Assembly: GCF_020531915.1 (NCBI RefSeq)
Contig: NZ_JAJAVG010000005.1
Location: 1-64,000 of the forward strand
Source of the DNA: Methylovorus mays
GTDB lineage: Bacteria; Pseudomonadota; Gammaproteobacteria; Burkholderiales; Methylophilaceae
DNA length: 64,000 nt
Reading direction: 5' to 3'
The translations under genes and the position numbers were made by a program. Positions within the stretch are counted from its first letter, which is position 1; every line of letters starts with the position of its first letter. Under the pieces are notes generated by a model. It saw only the letters and a list, made by a program, of their open reading frames with translations. It was not told where the DNA came from and searched no databases. Shown here one piece after another: positions 35,635 to 45,730 of this stretch.

Positions 35635-36849
35635 ATGACTGTACATACTCCGATTTACCTGGACTATTCGGCCACCACGCCAACTGACCCGCGCGTGGCA
35701 GAAAAGATGATTCCGTTCCTGACCGAGCATTTCGGCAATCCGGCATCGCGTAGCCATCCGTTTGGCTGGACGGCGGAAAAAGCCGTGGAAAATGCACGTG
35801 AAGAAGTCGCCAAACTGGTGAATGCTGATCCACGCGAGATCGTCTGGACCTCTGGCGCCACCGAGTCCAACAACCTGGCGATCAAGGGTGCCGCCAACTT
35901 CTACAGCGGCAAGGGCAAACACATTGTCACCATTCAGACCGAGCACAAAGCCGTGCTGGATGCGGTGCGTGAACTCGAACGTGTGGGCTTTGAAGCCACC
36001 TATCTGGCACCTGAGTCCAATGGGCTGGTGGATATTGAAAAATTCCGCGCAGCACTGCGCCCGGATACCGTGCTGGCCTCCGTCATGCTGGTCAACAACG
36101 AAATTGGCGTGATTCAGGACATTGAATCGCTGGGCAATATCTGCCGCGAACAAGGCATTATTTTCCACGTGGATGCTGCACAAGCCACGGGCAAGGTACA
36201 TATCGACCTTGAAAAGCTGCCGGTCGACCTGATGAGCTTCTCGGCCCACAAAACCTATGGCCCCAAAGGCATTGGTGCCCTGTATGTGCGCCGCAAACCC
36301 CGCGTACGTCTGGAAGCCCAGATGCATGGCGGTGGTCACGAACGCGGCCTGCGCTCCGGCACCCTGGCTACCCACCAGATCGTGGGCATGGGCGAAGCCT
36401 TTCGCATCGCACGCGAGGAAATGGATCTGGAAAATGCCCGCATCCGCCGTCTGCGCGATCGCCTGCTGACCGGTCTGCAGGAAATTGATGAAGTGTATGT
36501 CAACGGCGACATGAAGCAGCGCGTACCGCACAACCTCAACATCAGCTTCAATTTTGTTGAAGGCGAATCGCTGATCATGGCGGTCAAGGATATTGCGGTT
36601 TCCAGTGGTTCGGCTTGTACCTCTGCCAGCCTGGAGCCGTCGTATGTGCTGCGTGCCCTGGGCCGCTCGGATGAGCTGGCACATAGCTCGATTCGTTTCT
36701 CCATTGGCCGTTTTACGACCGAAGAAGAGGTCGACTACACGATCAACCTGATGAAAAGCAAGATTGGCAAGCTGCGCGAGCTTTCTCCATTATGGGAAAT
36801 GCACCTTGAAGGCGTGGATTTAAGCAAGGTGGAATGGGCAGCCCATTAA
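35635..36849 (+). CDS. iscS: Cysteine desulfurase IscS
   Basis: A 404-residue protein, identical in length to E. coli IscS. PLP lysine is in [10 protein letters not shown], and the active-site cysteine C328 in [20 protein letters not shown] has the E. coli number. The N-terminus is [19 protein letters not shown] chose the ATG at 35635 with GAGGAAGAAG upstream instead of the GTG at 35623. The C-terminal [18 protein letters not shown] is the IscU-docking tail. It supplies sulfur for cluster assembly on IscU and for tRNA thiolation. It is the third gene of the isc operon. Confidence 0.98.
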   Translation: MTVHTPIYLDYSATTPTDPRVAEKMIPFLTEHFGNPASRSHPFGWTAEKAVENAREEVAKLVNADPREIVWTSGATESNNLAIKGAANFYSGKGKHIVTIQTEHKAVLDAVRELERVGFEATYLAPESNGLVDIEKFRAALRPDTVLASVMLVNNEIGVIQDIESLGNICREQGIIFHVDAAQATGKVHIDLEKLPVDLMSFSAHKTYGPKGIGALYVRRKPRVRLEAQMHGGGHERGLRSGTLATHQIVGMGEAFRIAREEMDLENARIRRLRDRLLTGLQEIDEVYVNGDMKQRVPHNLNISFNFVEGESLIMAVKDIAVSSGSACTSASLEPSYVLRALGRSDELAHSSIRFSIGRFTTEEEVDYTINLMKSKIGKLRELSPLWEMHLEGVDLSKVEWAAH

Positions 36850-36864
36850 TACGTGAACGATGAA

Positions 36865-36887
36865 GCCTGAACGCAGGCCGCATTTTT
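36865..36887 (+). repeat. Hairpin in iscS-iscU spacer
   Basis: GCCTG (36865-36869) and CAGGC (36874-36878) pair around AACG, followed by CGCATTTTT. It is a short terminator-like element and could attenuate or mark RNA processing between iscS and iscU. The stem is only five base pairs, so confidence is low. Confidence 0.3.
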
Positions 36888-36914
36888 CGCTGTGTGACTA
36901 AAAGGAGCAACAAA

Positions 36915-37313
36915 ATGGCATATTCAGACAAAGTATTGGATCACTACGAGAATCCACGTAACGTGGGTACCCTGGACAAGAACGACCCTAGCGTAGGCAC
37001 TGGCATGGTGGGTGCCCCGGCCTGTGGCGACGTGATGAAGCTGCAGATCAAGGTCAACGAGGCGGGCGTTATTGAAGACGCCAAGTTCAAGACCTACGGC
37101 TGCGGCTCTGCCATTGCTTCCAGCTCGCTGGTCACCGAATGGATCAAGGGCAAAACCCTGGATCAAGTCATGGAAATCAAGAACTCGGACATCGCTGAAG
37201 AGCTGGCATTGCCCCCGGTCAAGATCCACTGCTCAGTACTGGCGGAAGACGCCATCCGTGCTGCAGTAGCCGACCTGAAGGCCAAGCAGGGCAATACCCA
37301 GGAAGCCGCATAA
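36915..37313 (+). CDS. iscU: Iron-sulfur cluster scaffold IscU
   Basis: A 132-residue scaffold protein. The N-terminus [18 protein letters not shown] is standard; the three cluster cysteines are in [24 protein letters not shown] and [14 protein letters not shown], and the LPPVK motif recognised by HscA is intact. It assembles [2Fe-2S] clusters with sulfur from IscS. I chose the ATG at 36915 because it follows AAGGAG and gives the family length. It is followed by iscA after ten bases. Confidence 0.98.
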   Translation: MAYSDKVLDHYENPRNVGTLDKNDPSVGTGMVGAPACGDVMKLQIKVNEAGVIEDAKFKTYGCGSAIASSSLVTEWIKGKTLDQVMEIKNSDIAEELALPPVKIHCSVLAEDAIRAAVADLKAKQGNTQEAA

Positions 37314-37323
37314 GGGACGTACC

Positions 37324-37647
37324 ATGGCAATTACCCTGACTGAAACTGCGGCCAGCCGCGTACAGAAATTCTTGTCGAATCGCGGCAAGGGCATCGGCCT
37401 GCGCCTCGGTGTAAAGACCACCGGCTGTTCCGGCATGGCCTACACCCTGGAGTTCGTCGATGACCTCAACCCGGAAGACATGGCCTTTGAAAGCCACGGC
37501 GTAAAGGTGATTGTGGATCCGAAAAGCCTGGTCTACATCGATGGCACCGAACTGGATTTCACCAAGGAAGGCCTGAACGAAGGCTTCAAATTCAACAACC
37601 CCAACGTCAAGGACGAATGTGGTTGCGGGGAGAGCTTTACCATTTGA
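37324..37647 (+). CDS. iscA: Iron-sulfur cluster assembly protein IscA
   Basis: A 107-residue A-type carrier. The three conserved cysteines are in [13 protein letters not shown] and, at the C-terminus, [11 protein letters not shown]. It transfers [4Fe-4S] or [2Fe-2S] clusters to apoproteins in the cytoplasm. The short GGGACGTACC spacing to iscU and a common direction put it in the isc operon; a hairpin follows its stop. Confidence 0.97.
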   Translation: MAITLTETAASRVQKFLSNRGKGIGLRLGVKTTGCSGMAYTLEFVDDLNPEDMAFESHGVKVIVDPKSLVYIDGTELDFTKEGLNEGFKFNNPNVKDECGCGESFTI

Positions 37648-37652
37648 TGCCT

Positions 37653-37676
37653 AAGGCTCCCATCAGGGAGCCTTTG
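37653..37676 (+). terminator. Intra-operon terminator-like hairpin after iscA
   Basis: AAGGCTCCC (37653-37661), loop ATCA and GGGAGCCTT (37666-37674) form a 9-bp stem followed by a short T run. It may partially terminate transcription, giving more iscRSUA than hscBA-fdx message. Confidence 0.6.
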
Positions 37677-37711
37677 CATACACTATCGCCTGCTCCAGCC
37701 CTCTTTCCATC

Positions 37712-38245
37712 ATGCAAGATTCCAGCACAAACCACTTTGCCCTGTTTGGCCTGCCAGCCGCATTTGCGATTGATACCGCTCTGCTTGACCAGCGCTACCG
37801 CCAGCTGCAAAGCGAAGTGCATCCTGACAAGTTTGCCGCAGCGAGCAGCACAGAGAAACTGCGCTCCATGCAGTGGGCAACCTCGGCCAATGAAGCGTAT
37901 CGTACGCTCAAGAATCCCACAGCGCGCGCGCGCTACTTGCTGGAATTGCAAGGTGTACACACCGATGAGGAGAGCAATACGGCCATGCCGACCGACTTTC
38001 TGATGCAGCAGATGGAATGGCGCGAGGCAATTGAAGAAGCACGCGACGCAAAAGACCTGGATGCGCTGGATAGCCTGTTGAAGGAAATTCAAACCGCCGC
38101 AAAAACATTACAGCAAGACCTGGAGCATCAGCTGGGCGAAGAGTCGGCAGAATTGACGGCCGCGGCCGGCTCCGTTCGCAAGCTCAGCTTTGTCGATAAA
38201 CTGCGTGAAGATATCCTGCAGAGCATGGAAAAACTGGAAGCGTAA
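37712..38245 (+). CDS. hscB: Co-chaperone HscB (J-domain)
   Basis: A 177-residue protein with an N-terminal J domain carrying HPDKF near residue 38 ([20 protein letters not shown]), and a C-terminal three-helix IscU-binding domain ([20 protein letters not shown]). It brings IscU to HscA and stimulates its ATPase. The length is near the E. coli 171 residues. Located between iscA and hscA, 36 bases from hscA. Confidence 0.96.
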   Translation: MQDSSTNHFALFGLPAAFAIDTALLDQRYRQLQSEVHPDKFAAASSTEKLRSMQWATSANEAYRTLKNPTARARYLLELQGVHTDEESNTAMPTDFLMQQMEWREAIEEARDAKDLDALDSLLKEIQTAAKTLQQDLEHQLGEESAELTAAAGSVRKLSFVDKLREDILQSMEKLEA

Positions 38246-38280
38246 AACACGCTACATACAAATCAGGAACTCATCACCTT

Positions 38281-40149
38281 ATGGCCTTATTACAAATTGC
38301 AGAACCGGGCATGAGCGCGGCCCCTCATCAGCACCGGCTGGCAGTGGGCATAGACCTCGGCACCACCAACTCGCTCGTCGCCACCGTACGTAGCGGCATG
38401 AGTACCGTCCTGCATGATGAAAAAGGCCATGCCCTGCTGCCATCCGTGGTGCGTTATCTGGCCGATGGCGCCATAGAAGTGGGCTATGCCGCCCAGGCAC
38501 AACAGAGCCATGATCCACAAAACACCATTGTTTCCGTCAAGCGCTTCATGGGGCGTGGCTTGAACGACCTCGCCGATCAGGCGCATATTCCTTACCGCTT
38601 TATTGATGCGCCCGGCATGGTGCAGATTGACACCCGCGCTGGCATTAAAAGCCCGGTGGAAGTCTCCGCCGAAATCCTCAAGGCCTTGCGTCTGCGCGCC
38701 GAAAAAGCCCTGGGGGGCGAACTCACTGGCGCCGTCATTACCGTGCCTGCGTACTTTGATGATGCGCAACGCCAGGCCACCAAGGACGCCGCCCGCCTTG
38801 CCGGCATTACCGTGCTGCGCCTGCTGAATGAACCCACCGCTGCCGCCGTCGCCTATGGGCTGGATAACGGTTCCGAAGGGGTTTACATCATATATGACCT
38901 GGGCGGCGGCACGTTTGATGTCTCCATCCTGCGGCTTTCCAAGGGTGTATTTGAAGTGCTTGCCACCAATGGGGACTCTGCACTGGGCGGTGATGATTTC
39001 GACCGCCGTATTTTCTGCTGGATACTCGAACAGGCCAAGCTGCCACCGCTCAATGCCGAAGACACGCGTCTTCTACTGACCAAGGCGCGCGAAGTCAAAG
39101 AATGGCTGACCGAACATCATGAAGTGCAAATCACCAGCGTACTGAGCAATGGCGATGTCGTTAACCTCACACTCACCGCCGACCAGTTTGTTGAGTTGAC
39201 CTCGCATCTGGTCGCCAAAACACTGAACCCCACGCGCAAAGCCATGCGCGATGCTGGCTTGACGCTGGAAGATATCAAAGGGGTCGTCATGGTAGGTGGT
39301 GCCACGCGTATGCCGCACATACGCCAGGCCGTGGCCGAATATTTCGGTCAGGAGCCGCTGACCAATCTGGACCCAGACAAGGTCGTCGCCCTTGGCGCCG
39401 CCATTCAGGCCAATGTGCTGGCAGGGAATCGCAGTGACGATGACCTCTTGCTGCTGGATGTGATTCCTTTGTCACTCGGACTCGAAACCATGGGCGGCCT
39501 GGTGGAAAAAGTCATTCCACGCAACTCCACCCTGCCCGTCGCCCGCGCACAGGATTTCACCACCTTCAAGGATGGTCAAACCGCGATGAGCATACACGTG
39601 GTACAAGGCGAGCGCGAGTTGGTGAGCGACTGTCGTTCGCTGGCCCGCTTTGAACTGCGCGGCATTCCGCCCATGGCCGCCGGTGCCGCGCGTATTCGCG
39701 TGACCTTTCAGGTGGATGCCGATGGCCTGCTTTCCGTCACCGCTCGCGAACAAACCAGCGGCGTTGAATCGCACATTGTGGTCAAGCCTTCGTATGGCTT
39801 GAGCGAAGACACCATCACCGGCATGCTGCAATCCTCGTTCGCCGCTGCCGAAAGCGATAAACAGGCCCGTGCCTTGCGCGAAGCCCAGGTCGATGCCCAA
39901 CGCCTGCTTGAAGCCATCAGTGCTGCGCTGCAACAGGATGGTGATACGCTGTTGAGCCCGGAAGAGCGCGCTGCCATCGAGCAGGAAATGCAGGCACTGC
40001 AGACATTGATAACGCAGGATGACAGCCATGCCATTACCCGGGCGGTCGATGCCTTGAATCATGCCACCGAAACCTTTGCCGCCCGCCGCATGGATGCGTC
40101 GGTCAAGCAGGCCTTTGCCGGGCAAAACCTTAACTCACTGGAAATCTGA
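38281..40149 (+). CDS. hscA: Fe-S protein maturation chaperone HscA
   Basis: A 622-residue Hsp70-class chaperone specialised for IscU. ATPase motifs include [64 protein letters not shown] and [10 protein letters not shown] (partial quotations). The substrate-binding domain starts near residue 390 with [18 protein letters not shown] and includes the HscA-typical VFSDCRSL-like segment [14 protein letters not shown]. It releases clusters from IscU with HscB. It ends two bases before the fdx ATG. Confidence 0.97.
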   Translation: MALLQIAEPGMSAAPHQHRLAVGIDLGTTNSLVATVRSGMSTVLHDEKGHALLPSVVRYLADGAIEVGYAAQAQQSHDPQNTIVSVKRFMGRGLNDLADQAHIPYRFIDAPGMVQIDTRAGIKSPVEVSAEILKALRLRAEKALGGELTGAVITVPAYFDDAQRQATKDAARLAGITVLRLLNEPTAAAVAYGLDNGSEGVYIIYDLGGGTFDVSILRLSKGVFEVLATNGDSALGGDDFDRRIFCWILEQAKLPPLNAEDTRLLLTKAREVKEWLTEHHEVQITSVLSNGDVVNLTLTADQFVELTSHLVAKTLNPTRKAMRDAGLTLEDIKGVVMVGGATRMPHIRQAVAEYFGQEPLTNLDPDKVVALGAAIQANVLAGNRSDDDLLLLDVIPLSLGLETMGGLVEKVIPRNSTLPVARAQDFTTFKDGQTAMSIHVVQGERELVSDCRSLARFELRGIPPMAAGAARIRVTFQVDADGLLSVTAREQTSGVESHIVVKPSYGLSEDTITGMLQSSFAAAESDKQARALREAQVDAQRLLEAISAALQQDGDTLLSPEERAAIEQEMQALQTLITQDDSHAITRAVDALNHATETFAARRMDASVKQAFAGQNLNSLEI

Positions 40150-40150
40150 T

Positions 40151-40492
40151 ATGCCGCAAATCATCGTACTACCCCATCAGGAGCTGTGCCCGGATGGCGC
40201 CGCCTTTGACGCCAAGCCCGGTATGTCGGTATGCGACAATCTGCTGGAGCAAGACATTGATATCGAACACGCTTGCGACAAGGTTTGCGCCTGCACCACC
40301 TGCCACGTGATCGTGCGTGAAGGCTACAAATCGCTCAATGCCCCTGAAGAAAAAGAAGAAGATCTGCTGGATAAAGCCTGGGGTCTGGAACCCAATTCGC
40401 GCCTGTCATGCCAGGCCATTGTCGGGACTGAAGACCTGGTCGTCGAAATCCCCAAGTACTCCATCAATATGGCCAAAGAAGGCCACCGCTAA
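40151..40492 (+). CDS. fdx: ISC-type [2Fe-2S] ferredoxin
   Basis: A 113-residue ferredoxin. The cluster ligands C42, C48, C51 and C87 and the extra conserved C46 in HACDKVCACTTCH match the E. coli Fdx numbering exactly. It donates electrons to the cluster assembly machinery. I chose the ATG at 40151, directly after the hscA stop; the frame extends upstream only into hscA. No iscX gene follows, unlike the E. coli operon, and the next gene is on the other strand. Confidence 0.97.
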   Translation: MPQIIVLPHQELCPDGAAFDAKPGMSVCDNLLEQDIDIEHACDKVCACTTCHVIVREGYKSLNAPEEKEEDLLDKAWGLEPNSRLSCQAIVGTEDLVVEIPKYSINMAKEGHR

Positions 40493-40520
40493 TCACCCAC
40501 CATCTCGCAGCGGAGCCTGC

Positions 40521-43500
40521 TCAGGCTACCGCTGCTTCCCCTAATTGCAGCCTGAGCATGGGCTGCAGTTTCAGCATGCGGACAAAGTCGTGGCTGTGCA
40601 GCGGCTCGCTAAACAGGAACCCCTGAATCTGGTCACAGCCCTGTTTTTTCAAGAAGGCCAGTTGCTCCTGGGTTTCAACGCCCTCGGCCACCACCTTGAT
40701 CTGCAGGCTGTGCGCCATGGCGATAATGGCTTGGGTAATCGCCATGTCGTCCACATCATCGGGGATATCACGTACAAACGACCGGTCGATCTTGAGTGAA
40801 TCTATCGGGAAGTGCTTGAGATAGCCGAACGAAGAATAGCCCGTGCCAAAGTCATCAATCAGCACATGCGCGCCCAGGTCATGGAAATGCTGCAACACCT
40901 CCCGCGCCCGCTCGGCATTGTGCATGATCATGCTTTCCGTAATTTCCAGTTCCAGGCAGTCTGGCGTCAATCCGCTCTCGGCCAGCGCATCGGCAATGGT
41001 TTGCCGCAGGGTCTCATCGCGGAATTGACGAGCGGACAGATTAACGGCAACCCGAACGTTCTGTCCGGTGAGCTGTTGCCACTCCACGGCCTGTCGACAG
41101 GATTCCCGCATGATCCAGGCGCCGATATCGATAATCAGGCCGGTCTCTTCCGCCAAAGGAATAAACTGCATGGGTGACAACATGCCGAGCTCAGGATGCT
41201 GCCAGCGCACGACCGCCTCGGCGCCAATGATTTTCTGCGAGCGCAAATCCACCTTGGGCTGGTAATGCAGCACGAATTCATTGCGCTCCACTGCGCGGCG
41301 CAGATTGTTTTCCAGGGTCAATAATTCCACGCTATTGGTATTGGCTTCTGCCGCATAAAAGCGGAAGGTATTCTTGCCGGACTCTTTGGCGCGATACATG
41401 GCGGCGTCGGCATGCTTGAGCAGGCTGGCTGTATCGAGGCCATCGTCTGGATATACGCTGATGCCGATACTGGCGCTGATAAAAAGCTCGCGCCCGACCA
41501 GGATAAAAGGCTGCGCCAGGGTAGCCATGATCTTGCGGGCAATCGTATTGAGATAGTCGGTATCGCCACAGTCTTCCACCAGCACCACAAACTCATCGCC
41601 GCCCTGGCGAGCGACGGTATCGGTTTCGCGCAGGCACTCCTTGAGGCGCTTGGCGGCTTCTTGCAGCAGCATGTCGCCGGTTTGGTGTCCTAGCGTATCG
41701 TTGATGATCTTGAAGCGATCAAGATCAATGAACAGGACAGCAATCGCGGTCTTGTTGCGCTGGGCCCGATTCAAGGCCTGATCAATGCGCTCCTGTAACA
41801 AGGCCCGGTTGGGCAGATGCGTCAGCGCATCGTGATTCGCCAGGAATTGCAGGCGTTCTTCGGATAATTTGCGCTGGGTGATATCCGTAAACACGGCCAC
41901 ATAATTCTGCACGCTGCCCTTGGCATCGGTCACCTTGCTGATGGAGAGCCACTCGGGATAGCTTTCGCCCGATTTGCGCCGATTCCAGATTTCGCCTACC
42001 CACTGCCCCTCATGTTCCAGCGTCTGCCGGATGAGGTCGTAATAGGCTTGCTCATGCAGTCCGGCCTGCATGACCGATGGCAGCTTGCCGATGATCTCTT
42101 CTTTCTCGTATCCCGTGATCTGCTGATAAGCCTGATTGACTTCCAGCACCCGGAAGGCAGGATCGGTAATCACAATACCTTCCGCCGTGTTGTCAAATAC
42201 CTGACGGGCCAAGCGTAAATCAGACTCAGCGGCCTTGCTCGCCGTGATATCCAGCATCACGCCAACCAGCTCAGCCGGACGGGTGTTGGACATATTGGGA
42301 ATCACCTTGACGATATCCTTCATCCACACCACCCGACCATCCGCCGCGATCATGCGGTAATCAAAACCAAAACTCTTCAGCTTGAGCGATTCGGTGCGGC
42401 AATACTCCACCACCCAATCCCGGTCATCAGGATGAATTTTGTTGACCCAGAAATCAGCATCCTGGGTCCACTGCGCCAGCGGGTAGCCGAGCAGCGCCTC
42501 CGCTTCATTGCTGACAAAGGTAAACTTGCCGCCGGGGATTGCCCGCCAGACAATCGCCTGCACCGACTCCACCAGTTCGCGGTAATCCTGCTGGCTCTTC
42601 AGCAACTCGGCTTCGGCTTTTTTACGGCTGCTGATATCAATAATCAAGGTCACGATGCGCTGGTTATCATCCCGATACTGGGCAGCCGCGATCTCAATAT
42701 GAATGGCGCGGCCGTTTTTCCCCAGACCTAGCGCCTCGTAGCGCGTAGGCACATCCATATCCTGCAGGCGTTGCTGGTAAATCTCACCCACACGCTTGCG
42801 GTCCGACGGATGAATCAAACTGAAGAAGTCAGAACCCAAGGGAATATCACCGGGACTGTAGCCGCCAATCCGCCATAAGGCGTCGTTGCCATACACGATC
42901 TTGCCGCGATGAATAATCGCCACCCCTTCATTGACATCGGCCTGAGCATGCAGCAAGGCATCGTAGGTATCCAGCTGTTCCTTGAGTCTTGCCTCCGAAC
43001 GTATGCGCCCGGCATTCAAACCAGACAAGGCAACGCCGGTTGAGGACAGCACCAGCACATACATCCAGTAATCCAGCAGATTGGCCTGGGCGAAATCATG
43101 AGCAAATGTCCCCAGCTCATGCGCCCCGCCCCATAATGCGGTCATGGCGACAAATAGCACACTGAGCGCCGCCCCGCGCTGATGAAAGCGCAAGGCCGCC
43201 CACATCACGAGCGGAAACAGCATGAACGCCTGCGGCTGCATCAACTGGGAAATGGATTTGTCCATGGCGCCCAGCATGGTCAACAGACAGCTGAAGATGA
43301 TAAGCCCTGCAACAAGCAAGGCCTCGCCAGCACGTGCCCAGTTCCAGCGTATCGGTTCATAGTGATAAATCGCCAGCACGGCCGGGGTAAACAACAAATA
43401 GCTGAAAGCATCCTCCAGCCACGAATTGGTAAAGCTGTTGGCAAGCGTAGTGGGGTCAGCACCAATGACCATCAGCATCAGCACATTGATAAAAGCGCTG

Positions 43501-43901
43501 ACCAGCGGGCTGATACCCACAGCAAAAAATACCAGTGTCAGAAAGTCACGCAGACGGATCAGCGCAAGATCGAAACGCGCCACCTGTTTCAACAGATAAC
43601 ACGCCAACAGAGTTTCCAGCGTATCCCCCACCGCCATGGTGGCAGCGACGTAATACACGGTGGAGTTCAAATGGGTAATCAGGGAGCCAATAAAAATGGC
43701 AGGCCATGCCCGATAACCAAAAACCAGCAGAATGGCCAGGGAGAATCCGGCGGTCGGGCTGATCAGGCTGGACCAGGCATCCGGAATGGGAATCCAGAGA
43801 TTAAGACGGCCGAGCAAGCAATATACTAAAACAATCAGGCTGAGTTTAACGATATTGCGGATAGAAAGCGGCCGCGGCCGAGTGTTGAGACTGGTGTACA
43901 T
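40521..43901 (-). CDS. MASE1-PAS-GGDEF-EAL c-di-GMP signalling protein
   Basis: An 1126-residue inner-membrane signalling protein. A MASE1 sensor with about eight helices spans residues 20-310 (LIVLVYCLLGRLNLWIPIP, ISPTAGFSLAILLVFGYRA). Three PAS domains follow at roughly 320-440, 445-570 and 575-690. The diguanylate cyclase domain has GGDEF near residue 767 (VARQGGDEFVVL), and the phosphodiesterase domain has EAV instead of EAL near residue 894 (GAEAVVRWQHP), with the other catalytic residues visible: ELEITESM, IDDFGTGYSS, KIDRSF and VVAEGVET. Either or both activities may operate. It is a lone gene convergent with fdx, and likely connects an unknown signal to c-di-GMP, which commonly controls exopolysaccharide production. 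Confidence 0.93.
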   Translation of the reverse strand: MYTSLNTRPRPLSIRNIVKLSLIVLVYCLLGRLNLWIPIPDAWSSLISPTAGFSLAILLVFGYRAWPAIFIGSLITHLNSTVYYVAATMAVGDTLETLLACYLLKQVARFDLALIRLRDFLTLVFFAVGISPLVSAFINVLMLMVIGADPTTLANSFTNSWLEDAFSYLLFTPAVLAIYHYEPIRWNWARAGEALLVAGLIIFSCLLTMLGAMDKSISQLMQPQAFMLFPLVMWAALRFHQRGAALSVLFVAMTALWGGAHELGTFAHDFAQANLLDYWMYVLVLSSTGVALSGLNAGRIRSEARLKEQLDTYDALLHAQADVNEGVAIIHRGKIVYGNDALWRIGGYSPGDIPLGSDFFSLIHPSDRKRVGEIYQQRLQDMDVPTRYEALGLGKNGRAIHIEIAAAQYRDDNQRIVTLIIDISSRKKAEAELLKSQQDYRELVESVQAIVWRAIPGGKFTFVSNEAEALLGYPLAQWTQDADFWVNKIHPDDRDWVVEYCRTESLKLKSFGFDYRMIAADGRVVWMKDIVKVIPNMSNTRPAELVGVMLDITASKAAESDLRLARQVFDNTAEGIVITDPAFRVLEVNQAYQQITGYEKEEIIGKLPSVMQAGLHEQAYYDLIRQTLEHEGQWVGEIWNRRKSGESYPEWLSISKVTDAKGSVQNYVAVFTDITQRKLSEERLQFLANHDALTHLPNRALLQERIDQALNRAQRNKTAIAVLFIDLDRFKIINDTLGHQTGDMLLQEAAKRLKECLRETDTVARQGGDEFVVLVEDCGDTDYLNTIARKIMATLAQPFILVGRELFISASIGISVYPDDGLDTASLLKHADAAMYRAKESGKNTFRFYAAEANTNSVELLTLENNLRRAVERNEFVLHYQPKVDLRSQKIIGAEAVVRWQHPELGMLSPMQFIPLAEETGLIIDIGAWIMRESCRQAVEWQQLTGQNVRVAVNLSARQFRDETLRQTIADALAESGLTPDCLELEITESMIMHNAERAREVLQHFHDLGAHVLIDDFGTGYSSFGYLKHFPIDSLKIDRSFVRDIPDDVDDMAITQAIIAMAHSLQIKVVAEGVETQEQLAFLKKQGCDQIQGFLFSEPLHSHDFVRMLKLQPMLRLQLGEAAVA

Positions 43902-44059
43902 TTCCCTGATTTATAATATGAATTTTTATGTAATCGTACACAACAAACGCTTAAAAGCCTATTACTAAAAGGGGCTTTAAGGTGTAAAAACACAGCGACA
44001 TTCACCAGCCAAAACCACCAGCAGCGATGAATCCAGCATCAGCATGCACTTTGCAAAAA

Positions 44060-44096
44060 AATAAAAACCCGCCACTTTCGTGACGGGTTTATTTGA
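44060..44096 (-). terminator. Terminator downstream of the porin gene
   Basis: AAACCCG-C-CAC (44065-44075) and GTG-A-CGGGTTT (44080-44090) pair with one mismatch around TTTC; on the minus strand TTTTTAT follows. It ends the porin transcript, 50 bases after its stop. The rest of 43902-44138 is the GGDEF-EAL gene's upstream region with nothing else evident. Confidence 0.8.
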
Positions 44097-44138
44097 ACAG
44101 GCATGACCGAATATCGGCATGCGCTTGTATCGCTTACA

Positions 44139-45539
44139 TTAGAACTTGTAAGTGATATCCAGTTGGTACAAATTGAAGCTATCCAGATTCAGGTTGATAT
44201 CGTTACTGTAACCAACGGCGGCCAGACGGTCATTCTTGCGGGTTGCATGACCAGCAGCCAGGTTGACGAATACGTTGTCACGCAACAGGTATTCACCCTT
44301 GAAAACGATACCCTTCATGTTGACACGTGAATCCATGAAGTCGGAGTCAACCGCATTAGGATCAAGTGCGTATACACCTACGTCCTGATACCAGAGCTTG
44401 GCAGACCAGTCACCCTGTTTGGCAACCTTGTCTTTCTTCTGTTCCAGCCCAACACCCACCAGCCAGGCCTTGTCATCGTTGCCTGCGGCGCGGATGGCTG
44501 CCTGGTTGACACCAGCAGCTGCAACAGCGGCATCAAAACGATCATCACCGTCCAGGTTCACTACATAGTCACCGAATACATTCAGCTTCATGTTGTTTGC
44601 CATCTTGAAACCCAGTTCAGCGGGGATTTCAATGGTGCGCAAGTCATTTGTCGCGCTAATGGTTGAACCCAGCGTAGCGCCGATACCGGTGCTGGTGCCG
44701 AGACCTGGCACGAAGGTGGAGGCGCCAGTCGCATGATCATTGGTGTACTGGGTATATGTCATCGCAGCCTTGGCAGACACCGTATCCGTGATATCAAACT
44801 TTGCACCACCCTGGAAAGCCAGGATAGTGTTGGTTTTACGGTCAGAAGTGTCAACGCTGAAGTCCTGACGGTCGCCACGGTACTGAGACTGAGCAAAGTT
44901 ACCGAACCAATTGATTTTGCCAGTCTTGAAGTCCACTTTTTCGACCAGACCTTCAAAGGTCAAATCGCCATCCCATACCATGGAAGTGGTATACAGCGGA
45001 TTGGCAACACGGCCAGCTTCCAGTTTCAGCCAGTCAGTTGCGCTCCAGCCCAGCATGGCGCGCTTGACGTAAACGGTTTCTTTGGAGTTTGAACCATTGG
45101 CGCCATTACCAAAGGTGGCATTGTCTGAACGACCACCGGAACCCATGGACAAAGCGATATCCGAGTAGAAGTCACCAGCCTTCGTCTTGACGCCCAAGGT
45201 AAGCTTGTAACGACCACGCTGACGATCTTCATCAAAATTGCCAGTATCTTCACCGTCACGATATTCGTAACGTGCGCGCATATCGCCATACAGAGTTGCA
45301 CTGTCCACTACATCGGAAATCTTGATCTTGCCAGCTGTCTTCAGGGCTTTTTCCTGACCAGCTTTTTCGCCTTCGCGGCCCTTGGTCAGCAGATTGCCTT
45401 CTTCTTCTGTCAATACACCCTTGCTCACCAGAGCATTGACGATGTCAACAGTGGAATCAGCCATGGCATTGGCGCCAAAACCGAACAATAATGCCCCTGA
45501 AACCGCAGCACAGACGCCGCGCAGCTTGATACTTTTCAT
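44139..45539 (-). CDS. Putative porin, outer-membrane beta-barrel
   Basis: A 466-residue exported protein with a signal peptide ending GANAMADS near residue 28. A short coiled segment (residues 30-65; VNALVSKGVLTEEEGNLL) precedes the barrel, as in the Porin_5 'putative porin' family of betaproteobacteria, and the barrel strands include ATLYGDMRARYEYRD, KLTLGVKTKAGDF and LKLEAGRVANPLYTTS, ending in the aromatic YKF. It should form a general or solute-specific channel. The substrate is unknown. The promoter region carries a perfect inverted repeat at 45628-45648. Confidence 0.85.
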   Translation of the reverse strand: MKSIKLRGVCAAVSGALLFGFGANAMADSTVDIVNALVSKGVLTEEEGNLLTKGREGEKAGQEKALKTAGKIKISDVVDSATLYGDMRARYEYRDGEDTGNFDEDRQRGRYKLTLGVKTKAGDFYSDIALSMGSGGRSDNATFGNGANGSNSKETVYVKRAMLGWSATDWLKLEAGRVANPLYTTSMVWDGDLTFEGLVEKVDFKTGKINWFGNFAQSQYRGDRQDFSVDTSDRKTNTILAFQGGAKFDITDTVSAKAAMTYTQYTNDHATGASTFVPGLGTSTGIGATLGSTISATNDLRTIEIPAELGFKMANNMKLNVFGDYVVNLDGDDRFDAAVAAAGVNQAAIRAAGNDDKAWLVGVGLEQKKDKVAKQGDWSAKLWYQDVGVYALDPNAVDSDFMDSRVNMKGIVFKGEYLLRDNVFVNLAAGHATRKNDRLAAVGYSNDINLNLDSFNLYQLDITYKF

Positions 45540-45627
45540 TTAGATTGCTCCCGGTTAAAAAACTATAAATTCGTTTTGTTGAGTTTCAACACGGAAGCGA
45601 TTTTGATGATTCAATGTGACAGATTGA

Positions 45628-45648
45628 TGACGAATCATGAATTCGTCA
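45628..45648. promoter_or_regulatory. Inverted repeat upstream of porin gene
   Basis: TGACGAAT (45628-45635) and ATTCGTCA (45641-45648) are perfect inverted repeats separated by CATGA. It lies about 90 bases upstream of the porin start on the minus strand, and no T-tract follows, so it may be an operator. The regulator is unknown. Confidence 0.45.
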
Positions 45649-45680
45649 CGCAGACGTTGCATAAATACAACATGAGTAAA

Positions 45681-45720
45681 AACGATAGAAACAGCCCCAG
45701 CCCTCTCTAGCGCTGGAGCT
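45681..45720 (-). terminator. Terminator downstream of the bactofilin gene
   Basis: On the minus strand, AGCTCCAGC and GCTGGGGCT (plus coordinates 45712-45720 and 45693-45701) form a 9-bp stem with one G-U pair, then GTTTCTATCGTTTTT. It separates bactofilin from the porin promoter. Confidence 0.65.
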
Positions 45721-45730
45721 CAAATCGCCG

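Noticed and set aside
35533-36684. 383-codon open frame on the minus strand opposite iscS
   Set aside because: Antisense shadow of iscS, whose length and active-site residues match E. coli exactly; the antisense product has no recognisable features.
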